A stretch of DNA of 28,305 nucleotides from Candidatus Freyrarchaeum guaymasense (GCA_030587405.1 JAUQZD010000041.1:1-28305), one strand, 5' to 3'. Positions 7,775 to 14,446 are shown, counted from the stretch's first letter. The notes: generated by a model not told the origin, from the sequence alone. Numbers and translations are program-made.

Positions 7775-7792
7775 GTTTTAAATAAAAATTAT
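7775..7792 (-). promoter_or_regulatory. Promoter of cbiMQO
   Basis: On the minus strand AATTTTTATTTAAAACTT is a clear TATA element. Its centre is about 37 bases upstream of the chosen TTG, predicting a transcript that starts only about 10 bases before the start codon, just ahead of the GGGAGG site. Confidence 0.6.
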
Positions 7793-7973
7793 TAAAAAAT
7801 CAATAAAAACTTTTCTGCTATTATTAAAGTGATCGGGGAGATCCCGCTTAGACGTCCCCCTCTAACGGGTTCGTAACGTTTGGAATCTGTGCCTTCGGAG
7901 TGCGAGTTTAACCGCTTAATCAAGAACCTGCTGGGAAGGGGCTGTTGACGGCGCACGTTTCCACCTTGAAAAG

Positions 7974-8007
7974 CTTAATATACAACTTGCCCCCCTTTTA
8001 CAAGGGG
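7974..8007 (+). promoter_or_regulatory. Promoter of the aconitase X operon with overlapping palindrome
   Basis: CTTAATATA (7974-7982) is a TATA box. Between it and the expected start site lies the perfect inverted repeat CCCCTT-TTAC-AAGGGG (7992-8007), a position at which archaeal repressors commonly bind. The leader would then be about 125 bases. A similar CCCCT/AGGGG palindrome occurs at the promoter of the PEPC-like gene. Confidence 0.5.
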
Positions 8008-8050
8008 ATTGTAGGTGACTCCAAGGTTTAAGGAAGGTGGAAAGTCTCTG

Positions 8051-8098
8051 ATGGGAGGTGACCGGGCTTCTTGGGAGGGTGCTGTTTCCCTTTTTTAG
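8051..8098 (+). other. Possible 15-codon leader ORF before aconitase X
   Basis: ATG-initiated reading frame MGGDRASWEGAVSLF followed by TAG, inside the roughly 125-base leader of the aconitase X operon, with GGAAGGTGG about 10 bases upstream. T-rich sequence and a short AGGT/ACCT hairpin follow before the aconitase ribosome site. It could be a leader peptide or chance; nothing in the amino acid content suggests attenuation by a particular amino acid. Confidence 0.2.
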
Positions 8099-8133
8099 CA
8101 GGTGCTGTGTTACCTGGCTAAGGGGGGAGTGTG

Positions 8134-9372
8134 ATGGTTTTCCTAACTAAGGAAGAGGAGAGGATGCTTGATGGGGAGTATGGTGCTGGAACTCAGGAAG
8201 CTATGAGTATACTAGTGAAGCTTGCTGACGCTTACGGTGCCGAGAGGATGATTAAGGCGAAGAGTGCACACGTGGCTGCCGGCCTGTTTCTCGAGGAGAT
8301 TGAATGGTATGAGAGGCTTATTCAGGGTGGAGCGAGGTTCAGGTGCTTCACTACTAGGCATCCATGGGGGATCGACTATGAGCACTGGGAGGAGGTTGGC
8401 ACCATATATGGAAACTCTCCTGAAATAAGGCAGTTAGCCGAGCAGATCTTCAGCTACTCGCTGAAGATGGGCGTTATACCGATGGGGACGTGCATCCAAT
8501 ACCTTCTCGGGGACTTTCTCATGCCCGGAGACGTTTTCTCCTGGACTGGGTCCTCGGGTGTTGTCTTCGCGAACTCCGTTCTTGGCGCGCGTGGGAACAT
8601 GGAGGGGGCTGTGACAAACTACTGTGTGGCGATCACTGGAAGGGTGCCGGAGTATGGCCTCCACCTTGACGAGAACAGGAAGGGGCAGGTGCTGATTGAC
8701 TGTACCAAGATAAACTTTAAGGAGTTCACTGATGCTGACTATGGGGCCCTAGCTTTCCACGTAGGGAAGGTTGTGGGCGGCGACATCCCCGTCTTTATCG
8801 GGCTTCCAAAGAAGTTAAGCCTAGAGGATCTGAGGGTGATAGCTTCCCCGCTGCACGTCAGCGGAGCTGTCCCGATGTTTCACATACCCGGATTGACGCC
8901 GGAGGCGCCAACGCTGGAGGCTGCATGTGGGGGGGAGAAGCCGGAGAAGGTGCAGGTTGACATGGCGGATGTTAGGGCAGCCTACGACGAGATATCAACG
9001 ACGGGCGAAGATCATGTGGATATGGTGAACTTTGGGTGTCCCCACCTGACCTACGAGGAGATAAGGAAGGTGGCTGAGATGCTTGAGGGGAGGAAGGTGC
9101 ACGAGGACGTAAAGCTTTGGGTTGGGACATCCTACCAAGTTAAGGTTGTTGCCGACAGGGCTGGGTGGACTCAGACTATCGAGAAAGCAGGCGGACTCCT
9201 CGTGACTAACATATGCATGGGTCCGGGTGCACCATTCGCAGCACATGGTGTGAAGGTGGTGGCAACGAACTCTCCTAGGTCTGCTTACTATGCTCCAGGA
9301 GTTGAACACCTTTACGGAAGCACAAGGGAGTGTATTGAAGCGGCGATCACCGGGAAGTGGAGGGGTAAGTGA
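8134..9372 (+). CDS. Aconitase X (AcnX) large/catalytic subunit, divergent; phosphomevalonate dehydratase-like
   Basis: Start 'FLTKEEERMLDGEYG', then 'FANSVLGARGNMEG', 'GLHLDENRKG' and 'FGCPHLTYEEI' identify the aconitase X (formerly DUF521) catalytic subunit. In archaea the two-subunit form dehydrates 5-phosphomevalonate to trans-anhydromevalonate 5-phosphate with an Fe-S cluster, feeding isoprenoid synthesis. The length (412 residues) and the 1-base overlap with the small subunit gene are normal. Several usually strict motifs differ: the region typically reading PTCTCTPY is 'IPMGTCIQY' here, and the ADTCMVV-type site near residue 350 is 'VTNICMGPG'. Both regions still hold one cysteine each. 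The family is therefore certain but the substrate is less so. ATG 8134 is preferred over GTG 8131 because GGAG lies 4 bases before it. Confidence 0.9.
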   Translation: MVFLTKEEERMLDGEYGAGTQEAMSILVKLADAYGAERMIKAKSAHVAAGLFLEEIEWYERLIQGGARFRCFTTRHPWGIDYEHWEEVGTIYGNSPEIRQLAEQIFSYSLKMGVIPMGTCIQYLLGDFLMPGDVFSWTGSSGVVFANSVLGARGNMEGAVTNYCVAITGRVPEYGLHLDENRKGQVLIDCTKINFKEFTDADYGALAFHVGKVVGGDIPVFIGLPKKLSLEDLRVIASPLHVSGAVPMFHIPGLTPEAPTLEAACGGEKPEKVQVDMADVRAAYDEISTTGEDHVDMVNFGCPHLTYEEIRKVAEMLEGRKVHEDVKLWVGTSYQVKVVADRAGWTQTIEKAGGLLVTNICMGPGAPFAAHGVKVVATNSPRSAYYAPGVEHLYGSTRECIEAAITGKWRGK

Positions 9373-9791
9373 TGTCAATAGTATTGAGGGGTCGCGGTCT
9401 GGTTAAGGGGAAGGCCGAGGGCGAAGCCGTCGTTTCAAGCCAGCCAATATCATTCATAGGAGGGGTTGACCCGAATACGGGGATCGTCATCGAGAAGGGA
9501 CATGAGCTTGAGGGATGCGGTATCAAGGGGAAAGTTCTGGTTTTCCCGTTCGGTAAAGGGACGACCTACAACCCCTTCGCTATATTCGCCATGAAGAAGC
9601 GTGGCACGGGGCCTGTAGCCATAATAAACGTTAAGACGGAGGAGATAGTTTTAACTGGGGCGATCCTTGCGGAAATACCATTCATCGACAGTTTGGATAG
9701 AGACCCGCTTGAAGTGATAGAGAGTGGAGACTACGTGAAGGTTGACGGAGAAACGGGAATAGTAGAGGTGATAAAGAGGAGGAAGACGTGA
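9372..9791 (+). CDS. Aconitase X small subunit (DUF126)
   Basis: The swivelling-domain partner of the large subunit, 139 residues from the ATG (or 140 from the overlapping GTG at 9369). Diagnostic segments are 'LVKGKAEGEAVVSSQPISF', 'KGKVLVFPFGKGTTYN' and 'GAILAEIPFIDSLD'. In most archaeal phosphomevalonate dehydratase small subunits the glycine-rich segment reads G(R/K)GS(S/T)xGS. Here it is GKGTTYNPF, so the usual serines are absent or replaced by threonine. This fits the divergent motifs of the large subunit and suggests a coherent subfamily. TGATG start/stop overlap indicates translational coupling. No other mevalonate-pathway gene lies nearby. Confidence 0.9.
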   Translation: MSIVLRGRGLVKGKAEGEAVVSSQPISFIGGVDPNTGIVIEKGHELEGCGIKGKVLVFPFGKGTTYNPFAIFAMKKRGTGPVAIINVKTEEIVLTGAILAEIPFIDSLDRDPLEVIESGDYVKVDGETGIVEVIKRRKT

Positions 9792-9965
9792 CTTAGGGGC
9801 TGGGATGGTTCAGCTTCGCTTCATCGTAGGCGGAGAAGTTGCTCACAGGACTGCCAGCGGGCGACAGAAAGATGGGGGGAGAAGGGTTCCAGCTGGCGGA
9901 TATTATGGGGCTACACGTTGAAGAGGGTGCTCGTTGAAGGGGTTCACGCTTGATAGGTTTTTATG

Positions 9966-10114
9966 GGTGGATGTGTGTTTTGGTCTGTCAGGCGTTTCCC
10001 CGTCATCGAGGTATGCGCCTCTAATGGGGCTTTTGGGGTAACCCCGGAGCCCCGCATCCGAAGACTCCACCCATAGGCCACCCTGTGGCCAGACAGCACT
10101 CACAAACACTCACC
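9966..10114. ncRNA. Candidate structured RNA in a 500-base gene-poor gap
   Basis: The gap from 9792 to 10291 has no convincing gene. Inside it several helices nest without conflict: GGTG (9966-9969) with CACC (10111-10114) and GTCTG (9983-9987) with CAGAC (10090-10094) as an irregular closing helix; AGGCG (9990-9994) with CGCCT (10016-10020); GGGGCT (10026-10031) with AGCCCC (10048-10053) enclosing GGGG-TAA-CCCC; and GGCCAC-CCT-GTGGCC (10076-10090). This is a multibranch layout typical of a stable RNA. I could not match it to RNase P, SRP, 5S or a known riboswitch, and the strand is not determined. TATA-like TTTTTATG (plus strand) lies near 9957-9964. Confidence 0.4.
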
Positions 10115-10263
10115 AAAATTTAACTGCTTCGCAAGGCATGGCTGGGTGACGGGTAAGGTTGGGTTAACGCATTTCAGCAATTGGATTTATGGCTGCAGTC
10201 TTTCCCTTCCTTCCCAGGCTTCATTGGCTTCACGGTGTCTGCTCCTTGACGGGGTGCGACAGC

Positions 10264-10271
10264 TTTATAAT
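10264..10271 (+). promoter_or_regulatory. TATA box of the 72-aa orphan
   Basis: TTTATAAT lies 21-28 bases upstream of the ATG at 10292, predicting a leaderless transcript that begins at or next to the start codon. Confidence 0.5.
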
Positions 10272-10291
10272 CGTGAGGGTTTTTTATTTTC

Positions 10292-10510
10292 ATGGTTAAA
10301 GCGTTTTTAAGGGGGGCTTCTATGGACGTACTTGAGATGGTGGAGAAAGCCGTAGACAAGCTGCCGTCCGAGGAAGAGGAGGAGCTCAGGAGGCTTAACA
10401 TTAACAGGCGGGCGTTTGCCTCCATGATAAGGGAGATGCTGGAAGCCGCCAAGAGCAAGGAAGACAGGCAGAGAAAGCTAAGTGAAATATTATCGAAATA
10501 CTCAAACTAA
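10292..10510 (+). CDS. Hypothetical helical protein, 72 aa
   Basis: I do not recognise this protein. After a short basic start it is almost entirely charged alpha-helix (MVEKAVDKLPSEEEEELRRL, then NRRAFASMIREMLEAA and KSKEDRQRKLSEILSKY). The size and helix pattern would fit a small DNA-binding or antitoxin-like protein, but no toxin gene is adjacent and no motif is decisive. Two starts are possible. ATG 10292 matches leaderless transcription from the TATA box. ATG 10322 has a GGGGGG ribosome site 5 bases before it and gives a 62-residue protein without the N-terminal ten residues. Confidence 0.6.
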   Translation: MVKAFLRGASMDVLEMVEKAVDKLPSEEEEELRRLNINRRAFASMIREMLEAAKSKEDRQRKLSEILSKYSN

Positions 10511-10539
10511 CATCAGACCTTTAGGATCACGTTGGCAGA

Positions 10540-10562
10540 GCGGCTTGCTGATAGGAAGCCGC
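10540..10562 (+). other. Perfect 7-bp hairpin resembling part of a tRNA
   Basis: GCGGCTT and AAGCCGC pair perfectly around a 9-base loop (GCTGATAGG). Just before it is TTGGCAGAGC, which matches the D-arm text common in tRNAs, and the loop contains CTGATAG, like an isoleucine (GAT) anticodon loop. There is no T-arm or acceptor stem match within reach, and the flavodoxin TATA box begins 18 bases later. A complete tRNA is therefore not supported. It may be a terminator, a tRNA remnant or coincidence. Confidence 0.35.
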
Positions 10563-10580
10563 GTCTTCCAAACCGTAGGC

Positions 10581-10588
10581 TTTAAATA
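10581..10588 (+). promoter_or_regulatory. TATA box of the flavodoxin gene
   Basis: TTTAAATA is a consensus archaeal TATA box. The predicted start site about 25 bases downstream gives a leader of about 20 bases that contains the GGGAGG ribosome site. Confidence 0.65.
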
Positions 10589-10633
10589 GTTAAGGATTTT
10601 TAGTTTGGGGGAACGTGAAAGGGAGGAATAGGT

Positions 10634-11077
10634 GTGAGCGTTATTATCCTCTACTCGACGAGGTCTAGGAGTACGGAGAAGATGGCTAATGCGATAGCTG
10701 AGGGTGCCTCTGAGAAAGGCGTAGAGGTTAAGGTTTACAGCTTACGTAGGTATACTTTCGAGGATGTGGTCGGCGACCTCGAGAGGGCTAAGGCCATAGT
10801 TATAGGGTCGCCCACACACAATTACAAGCCAGCGTACGAGGTGGAAATTCTACTTTCGAAGCTGGAAGGGTTAAACGTTAAGGGTAAGCTTGGGGCGGCC
10901 TTTGGGTCATACGGATGGAGCGGGGAGGGAGCCTACGAGGTTCAAAACAAAATGAAGAGGCTAGGCTTTAACATGGTGTCAGAGCCGTTAACCGTCGTCG
11001 AGGAGCCGAATCAGGAACATCTAGAGAAGTGCAGGGAGCTCGGACGGGTCATCGCCGAGAAAGTAGCAGGAAGCTAA
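10634..11077 (+). CDS. Flavodoxin-domain protein (FMN-binding)
   Basis: A single 147-residue flavodoxin fold. The FMN phosphate loop is 'YSTRSRSTEKMANAI' (about residues 7-21). The isoalloxazine-binding loops are around 'IGSPTHNYKPAYEVE' (about 56-70) and 'FGSYGWSGEGAYEVQNKM' (about 90-107). The last is the form seen in the flavodoxin domain of flavodiiron (FprA-type) proteins, but no diiron domain is attached here. It probably shuttles electrons between a ferredoxin-level donor and an unknown acceptor. The start is GTG with GGGAGG 7 bases upstream and a consensus TATA box, so it appears to be its own transcription unit. It is convergent with the DUF504 gene, 4 bases away. Confidence 0.9.
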   Translation: MSVIILYSTRSRSTEKMANAIAEGASEKGVEVKVYSLRRYTFEDVVGDLERAKAIVIGSPTHNYKPAYEVEILLSKLEGLNVKGKLGAAFGSYGWSGEGAYEVQNKMKRLGFNMVSEPLTVVEEPNQEHLEKCRELGRVIAEKVAGS

Positions 11078-11081
11078 GGGC

Positions 11082-11351
11082 TCACCTGGACAGCAATACT
11101 TCCCCCGTCCTGACATTATATACTTTCTTTACCCTGTGAAGAGGGATGACTCTGCCACCCTTCAGCTTTATAAGGAAGCCTTCCACCCGTTCAACCTCGC
11201 TCACACTAAACTCTTTAACCGCCCCTTTAAAACGGTCAGCGTAAACTACCCTGAACTCCTCAGGGTTAAGTGAGGGATCCCAGATCACCCTATTAACAAC
11301 ATCCCTTACATTATACTTCACGTCCACCCCACCGGATTCTTCCACCTTCAA
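11082..11351 (-). CDS. UPF0248/DUF504 family protein
   Basis: The segments 'VRDVVNRVIWDPSLNPEEF', 'VVYADRFKG' and 'VIPLHRVKKVYNVRTGEVL' are the signature of the archaeal UPF0248/DUF504 family: a compact basic domain of about 80 residues in which an IPxHR-type motif is conserved. Its biochemical role is not established; an RNA-related role has been suggested from fold and basic character. The start is uncertain because the frame opens with TTG 11351 and has in-frame GTG codons at residues 3, 9 and 11. The conserved domain starts at about residue 13, so any of them preserves it. A TATA-like CTTTTAAGG on the minus strand at 11388-11396 predicts a start site near 11366, which would permit the long form. 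Confidence 0.87.
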   Translation of the reverse strand: MKVEESGGVDVKYNVRDVVNRVIWDPSLNPEEFRVVYADRFKGAVKEFSVSEVERVEGFLIKLKGGRVIPLHRVKKVYNVRTGEVLLSR

Positions 11352-11755
11352 AACGCAACCAGCCTTCTACTTACAATTACTCAGATATCCTTAAAAGACG
11401 TTGAGGAACTAAATGGGGGAAGGAGGGGAGACCTATTTAACTCATTACCATTTCATCAGGATCCTTAACATTCATGCAACTAAAATTAGGGGTGATTTGA
11501 TTTAAACACTAATTGAGACATTAATTGAGCACTAGTGATCCTTGATGAAGCGTTTAAGCATCGAGGAATTTAATGGGGGAGGATGCTGGTTGGTGAGATG
11601 CACGCTTCCGCTTTCCAGATGGTTTAAGTGATGAACGCGGGTGGAGGAGGCTACACAAAGTTTTTCCTATAAAGTCATGTACTTTATAAAATTTGAAATC
11701 GATAGAAATATATGTTAAAAATAACTAAAATAAATATTTAGATGGATTAAAAAAT
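11352..11755. other. AT-rich intergenic stretch with promoters, no gene seen
   Basis: This stretch divides the DUF504 gene from the large orphan. It contains a TATA element for each: CTTTTAAGG on the minus strand near 11388-11396, and CTTTATAAA (11682-11690) plus AAATATTTA (about 11731-11740) on the plus strand. A direct repeat TAATTGAG occurs twice near 11510-11529, next to the palindrome CACTAGTG. Two TGATGAA words near 11552 and 11629 resemble box C of guide RNAs, but no matching CTGA box D follows. No open frame longer than about 15 codons with a good ribosome site is present. Confidence 0.5.
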
Positions 11756-12874
11756 ATGGGAAGTTGGGGGGATGAGGTGACCGTTGGAAGCCACGCCGGC
11801 CATACGCTTATACAACGCAACGTGTTAGTTCTCCTTAACTCTTTAAGGGATAACGTGAGGGGGATTGCAGGCTTAATAGGGGAACCTTTCTTTAAGGCCG
11901 TCCTGCGCTGGTACTCCTCCGGGCTCATGGATTCCGTCGAGGAGGGGTTCAACGCCTTTAAGGACATCGTTTTGAAGGCGTGCAACGTAGCTTTAAGGTG
12001 GGCTTACTTTATTCAGGACTTCACCTCTGTTTTAAGTGTTAAGAGCAGAATTGGAATGGATTTCGGGATGGAATGGAAGGAAGGTAGGATGTTAAAAGCC
12101 GAGTTAGAGATGCTTGTTAATAACGTAGACGAACTCCTCATGCTTGCAACTTCGAGGTTCAACGAGTTCAAGGAGATTTTAAGGGTCGGTGACATTACAG
12201 ACACCGTTGATCAGGCTATAAGAGCTGTTTTGCGGGATTGGAGCAAGGTTAAGGAGAAGGCCGTGGCGAGCATTCATTCAATCCTTCTTGGAGAGGAAAA
12301 GCTAGAGAGGGCTAATCCAGCTGTAAGCATGTGCAAGGAGTTCTACGTGAAGCTTTCAGCAACATTTAGCCCCTCATTGTTGAGGCCCAGGGAAGAGGGC
12401 AACGTTAGATTTTTCAAGGCGGCTGAGAGGGTTGGAGGATACGTAATGGATGCTTTCTGGATGGCTGCCCGCATGGGGCACCACGCCGTTAAAAGCTTGG
12501 ATATGCTGGCGTCGTCCATGTGGGGTGCACGGGCTTCCATTGAAGACGTGGGGAAATTATGGGAGGCAGACTTCGCCGAGTGGAAGGCGCCTAGGAGGGT
12601 TGACGTGGAAAAGCTTGGCTTCGTCCTAGTTCAGATACGCCAGGAAATGGAGGACGCATACAGTGCAGGGAGGAAAGCCATTGAAAGCGTGGGTAAAGCC
12701 GTGCTGTCCACAGGTGAGGAGGACTCAGAGGTGAGGGCGAAGCTGCTCAGGATGCACTCCTCCCTAGAAAAGTGCTTTAACGGGATAGTTAACATTTTAG
12801 ACAAGGTTTCAGAGATACAGGACTTAGTTGGGGGGAGAGGCTGGGAGCGTGCAAGAGTGGCAGGTAGCTGTTGA
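11756..12874 (+). CDS. Large helical orphan protein, 372 aa
   Basis: I do not recognise this protein. It is predicted to be almost wholly alpha-helical, with scattered tryptophans (VLRWYSSGLM, ALRWAYFIQD, DAFWMAARMGHH, SSMWGARAS) and no obvious nucleotide-binding, metal-binding or membrane motif. The hydrophobic parts are amphipathic rather than membrane-spanning. Codon use matches the neighbours and the frame is uninterrupted for 1.1 kb with no competing frame, so it is certainly coding. It has a good AT-rich promoter region and no operon partner on its strand. Starts: ATG 11756 fits leaderless transcription from AAATATTTA, while GTG 11777 has a GGGGGG site about 7 bases upstream. The four-base gap to the convergent zinc-ribbon gene is short. 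Confidence 0.85.
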   Translation: MGSWGDEVTVGSHAGHTLIQRNVLVLLNSLRDNVRGIAGLIGEPFFKAVLRWYSSGLMDSVEEGFNAFKDIVLKACNVALRWAYFIQDFTSVLSVKSRIGMDFGMEWKEGRMLKAELEMLVNNVDELLMLATSRFNEFKEILRVGDITDTVDQAIRAVLRDWSKVKEKAVASIHSILLGEEKLERANPAVSMCKEFYVKLSATFSPSLLRPREEGNVRFFKAAERVGGYVMDAFWMAARMGHHAVKSLDMLASSMWGARASIEDVGKLWEADFAEWKAPRRVDVEKLGFVLVQIRQEMEDAYSAGRKAIESVGKAVLSTGEEDSEVRAKLLRMHSSLEKCFNGIVNILDKVSEIQDLVGGRGWERARVAGSC

Positions 12875-12879
12875 CGGGG

Positions 12880-13107
12880 TCAGCGTTCCACGGGTTTCCC
12901 TGCGAGAGCAGCGCTCAGCTCTTTAACTTGCTCCTCCAACCTGCGAACCCTTTCCTCGAGCGCTGCGATGTAGCCTAGAACGTAGAATTCCTGGTACTTA
13001 CACCCCGGGCAGAACTTTACCGTTCTAACCACTCCGTCAGGGCATTGAATGGTTAACTGCTCATACTCGTTGAAACAGTTCTTAGGGCAACTTAGGTCCC
13101 ACTTCAC
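12880..13107 (-). CDS. Small zinc-ribbon/coiled-coil protein
   Basis: 75 residues in two parts. The first half carries cysteines in CPKNC (7-11), QCPDG (about 22) and CPGC (about 33-36), consistent with a zinc ribbon or rubredoxin-like knuckle. The second half is a clear heptad coiled coil (AALEERVRRLEEQVKELSAA). The family is not recognised. The ATG overlaps the stop of the GH57 gene by 4 bases (ATGA), so it is translated with that enzyme and may act as its partner or oligomerisation factor; that is inference from context only. No signal peptide or membrane segment is visible. Confidence 0.75.
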   Translation of the reverse strand: MKWDLSCPKNCFNEYEQLTIQCPDGVVRTVKFCPGCKYQEFYVLGYIAALEERVRRLEEQVKELSAALAGKPVER

Positions 13108-14294
13108 CTTATCAACCTCCTCCTCGGAACTTTCTCAAGAGCCTTCTTCACGGCTTCGTCGCACTTCGAGATCGCGTTAAGAAGGTGGTAGTAACAGAAC
13201 TTCCTCCTCTCGGGTGCAGCATCCCAGCCTCTGCCATCACTCATTTCGCCGAGCAGAAGGCTTTTAAGGGCATCCTGCAGGGCTAGCTCGGCGTCGGCCG
13301 TCGAGGACCCCATCCTCTTTATCAGCGATACGATACAGTAGGAGAGTTCAACTTTCCTTCTAGCCTCCCCCGTGAGAAAGTTTATCACGTCGTTCTCAGG
13401 CCTGCTGAGCCACACGGTGAAGCGGGCGTCGTGGCTCCAGCTGCCTGACGGCATGTAAAAAACCTTTTTCGGGAAGTTGCCCTTTAAGGCTTCCTTAACG
13501 CTGCAAAGCTTTAAGCCAGGTATTTCCTCTACGAGCTTATAGATGCGGGCTAGGGCTTCAACCCCCTTCCTCCATCTTAAACCTATCAGCTCCGCGTCTG
13601 TGGAGATGACGAGGATGGGCTTGGTGGCTACGTAGGTGTGGTAGCGTTCCTTCAAGCGCTCCTCCAAGAGGGCGTACCTTTCAAGTGCGGCGGCGAAGTC
13701 CTCTATCGTCCTCTTTCCGGATGATATCTCCCAGAGCATCTGGCTTAACCCGTAATGTTGCAGGACGCCTAGAATGTGCTTTCCGCTCACCCCCTCAAAC
13801 CAGTAGGGGAAGAATATTTCTTCCTCGGGGCATCGGGGGTCGGCTCTCCTGAAAACCTGGTCGCTGACAACAACCCATTTAAACCCCAGCGCTTTTAAGA
13901 CCTCGACTAGGACCGGGCTCCAAGCCAGCTCCGGCGGGAAGAACCCCTCAGGCGAGAAGCTCAGTATTTCCTTGAACGCCTTCAACCCCATCTCTATGTC
14001 GGTTTTAACCTCCCAGAGGGGTGTTAAGGGCATTATTAAGTGGTGGAAGCCTGAAGAGGTGACGTCTAAAAGCTTTCTGGAGATCCCTTCATGAAGGTAT
14101 GAGACAAGGTCTAACGACAGGTTTACCGCCTGCTCCAGCGTCACCCCCGTCACGTTTACGGTGGCGTTTAACCCTGCTTCCAAGTGCAGCTTTAAGAGTG
14201 GCTCGTATGACTTCGACACCGCATCCAGAAAGTGGCGTTCAGCCCCTGGAGGCTGGTGCATGTGCCAGAGGAAGCACACGTAAATTCCATTCAC
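13104..14294 (-). CDS. Glycoside hydrolase family 57 protein
   Basis: A GH57 (alpha-glucan-active) catalytic barrel. Family regions are visible in order: LWHMHQPP (region 1); FFPPELAW, carrying the likely nucleophile Glu; and ISTDAELIG, aligning with the DDGEKFG segment that supplies the acid/base Asp. Then come GSWSHDARF and, near the C-terminus, LGEMSDGRGWD. Both catalytic residues seem present. At about 400 residues it is on the short side, so an alpha-amylase, glucanotransferase or branching activity cannot be separated. It is cytoplasmic, with no signal peptide. For the start I prefer GTG 14294. A TATA box (ACTTTTTATTTG, 14322-14333) predicts transcription from about 14302, so the longer frame from TTG 14321 would begin upstream of its own transcript. 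GTG 14279, after GGGGGTGA, is another option. Confidence 0.88.
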   Translation of the reverse strand: MNGIYVCFLWHMHQPPGAERHFLDAVSKSYEPLLKLHLEAGLNATVNVTGVTLEQAVNLSLDLVSYLHEGISRKLLDVTSSGFHHLIMPLTPLWEVKTDIEMGLKAFKEILSFSPEGFFPPELAWSPVLVEVLKALGFKWVVVSDQVFRRADPRCPEEEIFFPYWFEGVSGKHILGVLQHYGLSQMLWEISSGKRTIEDFAAALERYALLEERLKERYHTYVATKPILVISTDAELIGLRWRKGVEALARIYKLVEEIPGLKLCSVKEALKGNFPKKVFYMPSGSWSHDARFTVWLSRPENDVINFLTGEARRKVELSYCIVSLIKRMGSSTADAELALQDALKSLLLGEMSDGRGWDAAPERRKFCYYHLLNAISKCDEAVKKALEKVPRRRLIR

Positions 14295-14392
14295 CCCCTT
14301 AAGGCTTAGAGCCACACTCAAATAAAAAGTTTCTAGGGGGAAGGGTTAAATGAGCGTTGGCTGTTGAGTTGTGGTGAAGGAGGAGGCGTTAC

Positions 14393-14446
14393 ATGGTTAA
14401 CCCTTCTTCCAAGCTAAACTTTAAGGAGGTGGAAGCGTGGATTTGA
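14393..14446 (+). other. Possible 17-codon upstream ORF overlapping the SDR start
   Basis: AAGGAGGAGG, a near-perfect ribosome site, is followed 6 bases later by ATG and the frame MVNPSSKLNFKEVEAWI, ending in TGA 10 bases inside the downstream SDR gene, in another frame. The SDR gene has its own AAGGAGGTGG site within this frame. The arrangement would let translation of the short ORF open or block the SDR start. It is only one sequence, so coding use is unproven. Confidence 0.3.

Noticed and set aside
9805..9921. 38-codon frame just after the aconitase X small subunit
   Set aside because: Short, no family match, and its CGC/CGA/CGT arginine codons contrast with the AGG/AGA preference of neighbouring genes, although an AGGGG site precedes it.
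10511..10633. Complete tRNA gene
   Set aside because: Only D-arm and anticodon-arm-like text is present; no T-arm (GGTTCGAATCC-type) or acceptor pairing can be found before the flavodoxin TATA box.
11540..11640. Box C/D guide RNA
   Set aside because: Two TGATGAA words resemble box C, but no CTGA box D lies at a proper distance.
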